Part shown: positions 59,951 through 64,000 of the stretch, in pieces
How the letters are laid out: each line of letters starts with the position of its first letter
Position numbering within the stretch: position 1 is the stretch's first letter
NCBI GenBank assembly: GCA_013127575.1
Contig: CP053418.1
Coordinates: 186,001-250,000 of the forward strand
DNA: 64,000 nt
From: Ramlibacter terrae
GTDB taxonomy: Bacteria > Pseudomonadota > Gammaproteobacteria > Burkholderiales > Burkholderiaceae_C
Direction of reading: 5' to 3'
The notes under the pieces: model-generated
What the model was told of the DNA's origin: nothing
Database searches by the model: none
What the model saw: the letters and a program-made list of their open reading frames with translations, nothing else
Program-made: the position numbers and the translations under genes

Positions 59951-61174
59951 GGATTCAACCGGTCAATGCAACACACTAACCACCGCGGAGGCGGAAGGAG
60001 TGTTGCAGATGAAGCGACGGCGGCCACGGATCTACTACTCGGACAGCCAGAAGGCGCTGATGTGGGAGCGCTGGAAACAAGGCTGGACACTGCATGAGAT
60101 TGGCAAGCTGTTTGATCGGCCTCACACGTCGATCCACCAGATTCTTGCGGCGACGGGTGGATTCCGGCCGCCGCAACGAGCGCGATCACCAGATGCGCTG
60201 ACTCTGGCCGAACGCGAGGAGATCTCGGGGCGATGGTGGCCGGCGAATCTATTCGATCAACCGCGGCTCGACTTGGGCGAGCACCATCGACGATCAGCCG
60301 AGAGATAAAGCGCAACGGCGGCTGCGACGGCTATCGCGCTAGCCTAGCCGATGCGGCGGCTTGGGATCGAGCGCGGCGCCCTAAGACCTGCAAGTTGCGG
60401 AACAACCGCGCGTTGGCCCGGCTCGTAGCTGAGAAGCTCCGGCTGCTCTGGGCGCCGGAGCAGATTGCAGGTTGGCTCAAGCATACTTATCCGGGCGACC
60501 AGAGCCTCCACGTGTCACACGAGACCATCTACCGCAGCCTGTTCATTCAAGCGCGTGGCGCCTTGAAGAAGGAGCTGCTGGAACACCTGAGACGCACGCG
60601 CGGGATGCGCCGCTCTCGGCACTACACGCAGAAGACGGCGATCCACGGGCAGATCGCCGATGCCGTTTCGATCAGCGAGCGACCCGCTTCGGTCGAAGAT
60701 CGAGCCGTGCCTGGCCACTGGGAAGGTGACTTGGTCTTCGGCAGTCGCAACAGCCAGATTGCCACGCTGGTCGAGCGACAGACGCGATACGTGATGCTGG
60801 TGAAGCTCGGTGGCAAAGACTCGCAGACGGTCGTCAACGCCCTGATCAAGAATGCCCGCAAGCTGCCGCAGGAGCTCTATAAATCCCTGACCGGGATCGA
60901 GGCACAGAGATGCATGCCCACAAGCAGTTCACCATGGCCACCGACATCCAAGTCTTCTTCTGCGACCCCCAGAGCCCCCGGCAACGCGGAAGCAACGAGA
61001 ACACCAACGGTCTACTCCGTCAGTACATGCCGAAGGGCATGGACCTCTCGGACTTCTCCCAGACCCAGCTCAACGCAATAGCGAGACAATTGAACGAGAG
61101 GCCGCGCAAGACGCTCGGCTTCCACACGCCCGCTGAGATGTTCAGCGAATGTGTTGCGTTGACCGGTTGAATCC
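59951..61174 (+). mobile_element. IS30-family insertion sequence, complete
   Basis: 1224 bases bounded by 24-base inverted repeats: left GGATTCAACCGGTCAATGCA followed by ACAC (59951-59974) and right GTGTTGCGTTGACCGGTTGA followed by ATCC (61151-61174), differing at one position. One transposase gene fills the element. No clear short target duplication is visible at the ends, and the gene cut on the left is not found on the right, so a deletion or rearrangement followed insertion. Confidence 0.93.
60009..61170 (+). CDS. IS30-family transposase
   Basis: About 388 residues. N-terminal helix-turn-helix regions (WTLHEIGKLFDRPHTSIHQI and AARLGRAPSTISREIKRNGG) precede the DDE catalytic core: GHWEGDLVFGS (first Asp), LTWDRGTEMHAHKQF (second Asp, after repair) and the PWQRGSNENTNGLLR segment (Glu in NEN). 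Breaks near 60228 and 60905 repair to CCWGG. In the raw sequence the invariant Trp of SPWQRG is Arg, because CCTGG reads CCCGG near 60977. With these repairs the enzyme would be intact and potentially active. Confidence 0.93.
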
Positions 61175-61562
61175 GCCAGCGGGAGCGGTCGGTCGTCGGG
61201 GTGGGCGCCAAGTTCACGGTCCCCGCTTCAATTCGGTCACCGGGGCACCCCCGACGGAGAGAGGCGCGAGCGCAAGGATGGGTCGGCAGCGGGCATGTGC
61301 GCACTGCACCCTCACTAGCCGCAACGCGTGTTCTGCATCTCGCGGTCCGCTGCAGCGAGCTCTAGGCCGAGCCCCCGGGCCGGGACCAGTGCGGAATACG
61401 CGCAGTAGGGCGGCCGCGCAGCAGATCCTGGCGTGCCTGACCCTGCCCGGCGCTGACTCTCATGCACGAGACGAGTACGTCGATCCCGATGCGATTCCGA
61501 GCGGCTGTACCTGTCGCACGGCTGATGCGGCTGGGATACGGATAGAGCGCTCGGAGGACCGA
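61175..61562. other. 388-base stretch without a supported gene
   Basis: Between the IS30 right end and the small minus-strand gene I find no coding region with coherent protein character and no RNA gene. Composition is slightly lower in GC than the core genes. It probably is the remnant left by rearrangement at the IS junction. Confidence 0.5.
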
Positions 61563-61832
61563 TCAGGTGAAGGGAACTTGCAGGCCATTTTCCGCGTAGT
61601 GGCCGGCGGCGTTGCGGCTCGCGATCGCGTCCGCGACGGCGCGCTGCGGCAGTGCTTTCCTGCTAAGCACGTGGAGGTTCTCCAGCAGCGGCAGGTCGCC
61701 GTTGCGTGCCACGAGCGGAATGCGTTCGTTGCGGAAGACGGCGGCCGATTCATCAGCGTTGAAACCGGCGTCGTGCAGCTCTTCGATGCGGTTGAGATTG
61801 CCGGCCCGTTTGATTGAGCTTGCCCAAGACAT
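61563..61832 (-). CDS. small hypothetical protein
   Basis: 89 residues: SSIKRAGNLNRIEELHDAGF, NADESAAVFRNERIPLVARN and NLHVLSRKALPQRAVADAIA. The ATG follows GAAAGGGAAAATT, a good ribosome binding site on the minus strand, and the protein is evenly charged and soluble. It is divergent from the regulator at 61892 with only 59 bases between them. No family recognised. The arrangement of a small gene divergent from a DNA-binding protein resembles an autoregulated module. Confidence 0.55.
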   Translation of the reverse strand: MSWASSIKRAGNLNRIEELHDAGFNADESAAVFRNERIPLVARNGDLPLLENLHVLSRKALPQRAVADAIASRNAAGHYAENGLQVPFT

Positions 61833-61891
61833 AATTTTCCCTTTCGTTCCCGCGACATGCGGGCGTTGCTAACGATAGGGGCGGAACGCAA

Positions 61892-62668
61892 ATGTCGGAA
61901 ACGCGGGTGAAAAACGGAACTTCGGGTCAAAAATCAAGCCTCAAGGCCGAGTTGCGCATCGAAGTGGTCGCGGCTACTCGTGAGACTCTCAAATCTCGCG
62001 CCAGATCTGCTGGGAGGACGATGGGCGAGGAGCTCGATGTCATCGTGCGCGACGCGCCGCAGATGTACACGCGCCTGGCCTTCGAGCGGATGAAGCGCGA
62101 GTTCTTCGAGACAGTCGTGCGCGGTGCTGCGCAGGCCGAGGATTCGGCCGCACTCGAGGCGCTGCTGCAGCTGCGCGAGCTCGTCGAGCGATTCGATAGC
62201 GTGGCGGCCCGCTCTGAGAAGCAGGCGGCCGAAGCGGCAGCGCAAAAGGCGCTGGCCGATCCCGGCAACCCCTTTGCCTCTCACGCGGTGCCTCAGCACC
62301 TCTGGCGGTACCGGCGTGCCCACAACCTGCGGCGCCATCTTGACGAGCGCGGGCGAGGCTCCCATGGCCAGCTTGCCGCCCGGCTCGCGCGCCAAGAGAA
62401 GGGTGGGACACGAAGTCAGAGCGTAGTGACGGGCTGGGCCGACGGCTCGCGGCCGATCCCCACGGAGCTTGACGGGGAGATCGCACAGTTCTTCGACATG
62501 CCCGCGGGTGGCCTGAATCGGGCTTTGGACCAGGACGCGCGCGATCAGGCGAAACAAGACGAGCAAGAGGGGCGCGATCCGGCGCTGGCGCTTGCGTTTG
62601 CAGACCTACAGCGCACGCTGGAGGAGATCGGGGCGAGTCACTGGAAGCCGCCGGAGCGCTCCCGGTGA
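61892..62668 (+). CDS. putative DNA-binding regulator (RHH-like start, Cro/CI-like HTH)
   Basis: 258 residues, intact. The N-terminal SLKAELRIEVVAATRETLKS and RSAGRTMGEELDVIVRD resemble a ribbon-helix-helix (strand plus two helices). The C-terminal half has HGQLAARLARQEKGGTRSQS, VVTGWADGSRPIPTELDGEI and AQFFDMPAGGL, the layout of a Cro/CI-type helix-turn-helix. Between them is a helical charged linker. A plausible function is a local regulator of the island genes on both sides. Family membership is only by eye. Confidence 0.5.
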   Translation: MSETRVKNGTSGQKSSLKAELRIEVVAATRETLKSRARSAGRTMGEELDVIVRDAPQMYTRLAFERMKREFFETVVRGAAQAEDSAALEALLQLRELVERFDSVAARSEKQAAEAAAQKALADPGNPFASHAVPQHLWRYRRAHNLRRHLDERGRGSHGQLAARLARQEKGGTRSQSVVTGWADGSRPIPTELDGEIAQFFDMPAGGLNRALDQDARDQAKQDEQEGRDPALALAFADLQRTLEEIGASHWKPPERSR

Positions 62669-62818
62669 GCCGGGGCTAGCACAAACCCGTGTGGACGATC
62701 GCCTCGACGGCCAGCAGTAGAGCGCGAGCTGCGCCATGCAGCCGGCGATGAACCAGCGCCATCGGTGCGCGCCCCGCGCGAAGGAGTAACTCAAGACGCC
62801 GCTCCATAGGAGCTCCAT
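62606..62818 (-). CDS. possible small membrane protein
   Basis: A 70-codon frame beginning MELLWSGVLSYSFARGAHRW followed by a hydrophobic RWFIAGCMAQLALYCW stretch. The first 45 residues look like a membrane protein, but the end overlaps the regulator gene on the other strand and becomes arginine/proline-rich. It may be a decayed remnant of a longer membrane gene. Weak support. Confidence 0.25.
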   Translation of the reverse strand: MELLWSGVLSYSFARGAHRWRWFIAGCMAQLALYCWPSRRSSTRVCASPGSPGALRRLPVTRPDLLQRAL

Positions 62819-63125
62819 CGTGCCCAGCAGTGCGCGTCCCCTAACGGGTGCGGACGCGACAGCAGCACCTAGTCACCTAAGAGGACGGAATCCCAGTCCC
62901 CAGTGTGAAGACGCGGCAGGGGAGTTGCCCAATCGTGATCGCTCGCCGCGCACGCCACCCAATGTCAGGTATCGGCGACCGCCTTCATCCGTCTCGTGAC
63001 GGCTGTCTTGCTGCACAATTCCAAGCACAGATAGGGAAGGGGAGGCCTAACTGACCCGCATCAGCGGGCGAAGCCTGCGCGCAGGTTCTGGGGTGGCCTC
63101 CAGCCAGATTTGCGGAGAAACACCC
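62669..63125. other. 457-base gap without a strong gene
   Basis: Apart from the doubtful small membrane frame, this stretch has no convincing gene on either strand. Several short stops in all frames and lower GC fit accessory DNA. The promoter of the downstream ATPase gene must lie here; no clear -35/-10 pair can be named. Confidence 0.45.
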
Positions 63126-64000
63126 ATGAAGCTTCAGGCCTATCGCCTGCGGAACTATCGCAGGCTGCGCGACGTCATCATCGAACTCGATGACAAGATT
63201 TCCATTTTCGTCGGCGCGAACAACAGCGGAAAGACATCGGCTGCTCAAGGCCTTTACTCAATGCTGCGCGGCGATGCTGCCAGCTTTGAGTTGTTCGACT
63301 TCAGCGCCATCCTTTGGGCCGAAATTGACAACATAGGCAACGCACTGCCGGGTGACGTGGACTCGCCCGGGCAGCTTCCGGCCATTACCCCGGACCTCTG
63401 GTTCCGCGTTGGAGATACCGATTTGGGTGTCGCCATGCCGCTGCTGCCAAGCACCGACTGGGAGGGCAAGTGCGTGGGCATCCGAGTCTCGTTCGAGCCG
63501 AAGGATCCCTATGACCTCGTGAAGACCTACCGCGAGCTGCGAGAGAAGGCGGCGACTGCCGCCTCGAAACTTGCGGCAAAGGCCGCAGCTGGTGCAGCGC
63601 CCGCCCCGGGCGGCGTCACCGGGTACAAACCGTGGCCGGAGAGCCTAACGAAGTTCCTCGCCAAGGAACTGACGAAACACTACAGCTTCCGCTACTACGT
63701 GCTCGATGAGCGCGAGTTCGATCGGTATCAAGAGAGGTCCGCGGCCTATACCCCGCAGGAGGTGGCGGGGGATAGAAAGGGCGACACGATCCTCAAGTCG
63801 CTCGTGAAGGTGGACTTCCTGCGTGCCCAGCGGCACTGGATGACCCGCAAGGCGGTGGAACCGCTGCGCGGGCAGAGAACCTGTCCAGCCGCTTGAGCAA
63901 GTTCTACGAGCGAAATCTCGAAAAGCGAGAGGACGACCACCAAGCGCTTCAGGCCTTGGACGTCTCCGAGAAGGAACTGAACGCTCACCTGAAGAACGTC
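63126..64000 (+). CDS. OLD-family ATPase/nuclease (COG3593-type), N-terminal part
   Basis: ABC-type ATPase joined in this family to a TOPRIM nuclease, as in OLD and Gabija GajA proteins. The N-terminal KLQAYRLRNYRRLRDVIIEL strand-loop, Walker A IFVGANNSGKTSAAQGLYSM and the later VDFLRAQRHWMTRK and LSSRLSKFYERNLEKREDDH segments are typical. The protein runs off the window end, so the TOPRIM part is not seen. A frame break near 63883 (VEPLRGQ then ENLSSRL). ATG at 63126 follows GGAGAAACACCC. In this island setting an anti-phage role is likely but unproven. Confidence 0.8.

Noticed and set aside
59940..61185. Target-site duplication of the IS30 element
   Set aside because: The bases outside the two inverted repeats do not give a convincing 2-3-base direct repeat.

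Overview
The window looks like chromosome of a high-GC betaproteobacterium, most likely order Burkholderiales and probably family Comamonadaceae (Ramlibacter/Variovorax-like). The evidence is the very high GC, four tripartite-tricarboxylate (Bug-type) receptor genes, several family III CoA-transferases, a PaoABC-type aldehyde oxidoreductase, and a DUF3348-DUF802-OmpA-DUF2894 gene block. The genus is an inference.

Most long genes are broken by one- or two-base frame changes although the protein continues at once in the next frame. I join these pieces into single CDS entries. About 80 of roughly 95 breaks are repaired by restoring a CCWGG pentamer (CCTGG or CCAGG), so they look like consensus errors at a Dcm-type methylated motif, not decayed genes.

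Layout. 1-3 kb: BCCT transporter end, ilvE, a zinc-finger protein, waaF. 3-8 kb: PrpR-like sigma-54 activator divergent from a TAXI receptor with a sigma-54 promoter, a Bug receptor, nitronate monooxygenase, arsC. 8.4-15.1 kb: two-component system, acyl-CoA synthetase, AmpG-like permease, M48 protease, MBL hydrolase. 15.2-25.4 kb: acyl-CoA catabolic cluster with an IclR regulator, SDR, two Bug receptors, citryl-CoA-lyase-like protein, two MaoC proteins, an acyl-CoA dehydrogenase and three CoA-transferases; two divergent promoters there share a 13-bp operator-like motif. 25.4-26.1 kb: ribH behind an FMN riboswitch. 26.1-30.1 kb: ZIP transporter, then a four-gene block containing a MotA/ExbB-like channel with a long helical tail and a MotB/OmpA-like partner with the membrane aspartate, a good candidate for an undescribed ion-driven machine. 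30.1-32.9 kb: NUDIX hydrolase, a small protein, six tandem ~144-bp palindromic repeats and a MYG1 gene. 32.9-40.3 kb: MATE pump, alpha/beta hydrolase, selO, DEAD-box helicase, MFS permease, HU. 40.2-43.9 kb: a hypothetical protein and a beta-lactamase-fold / M15-like / GCS2-like trio. 44-47.3 kb: hybrid histidine kinase and FAD oxidoreductase. 47.3-51.1 kb: paoABC. 51.2-58 kb: RND efflux operon and an esterase-like gene, divergent from a LysR regulator and a PPC-domain protein.

From about 59.5 kb the character changes to accessory DNA: a gene truncated by a complete IS30-family element, small orphan genes, an RHH/HTH-type regulator, and the start of an OLD-family ATPase/nuclease that runs off the window. 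This resembles the edge of a genomic or defence island.
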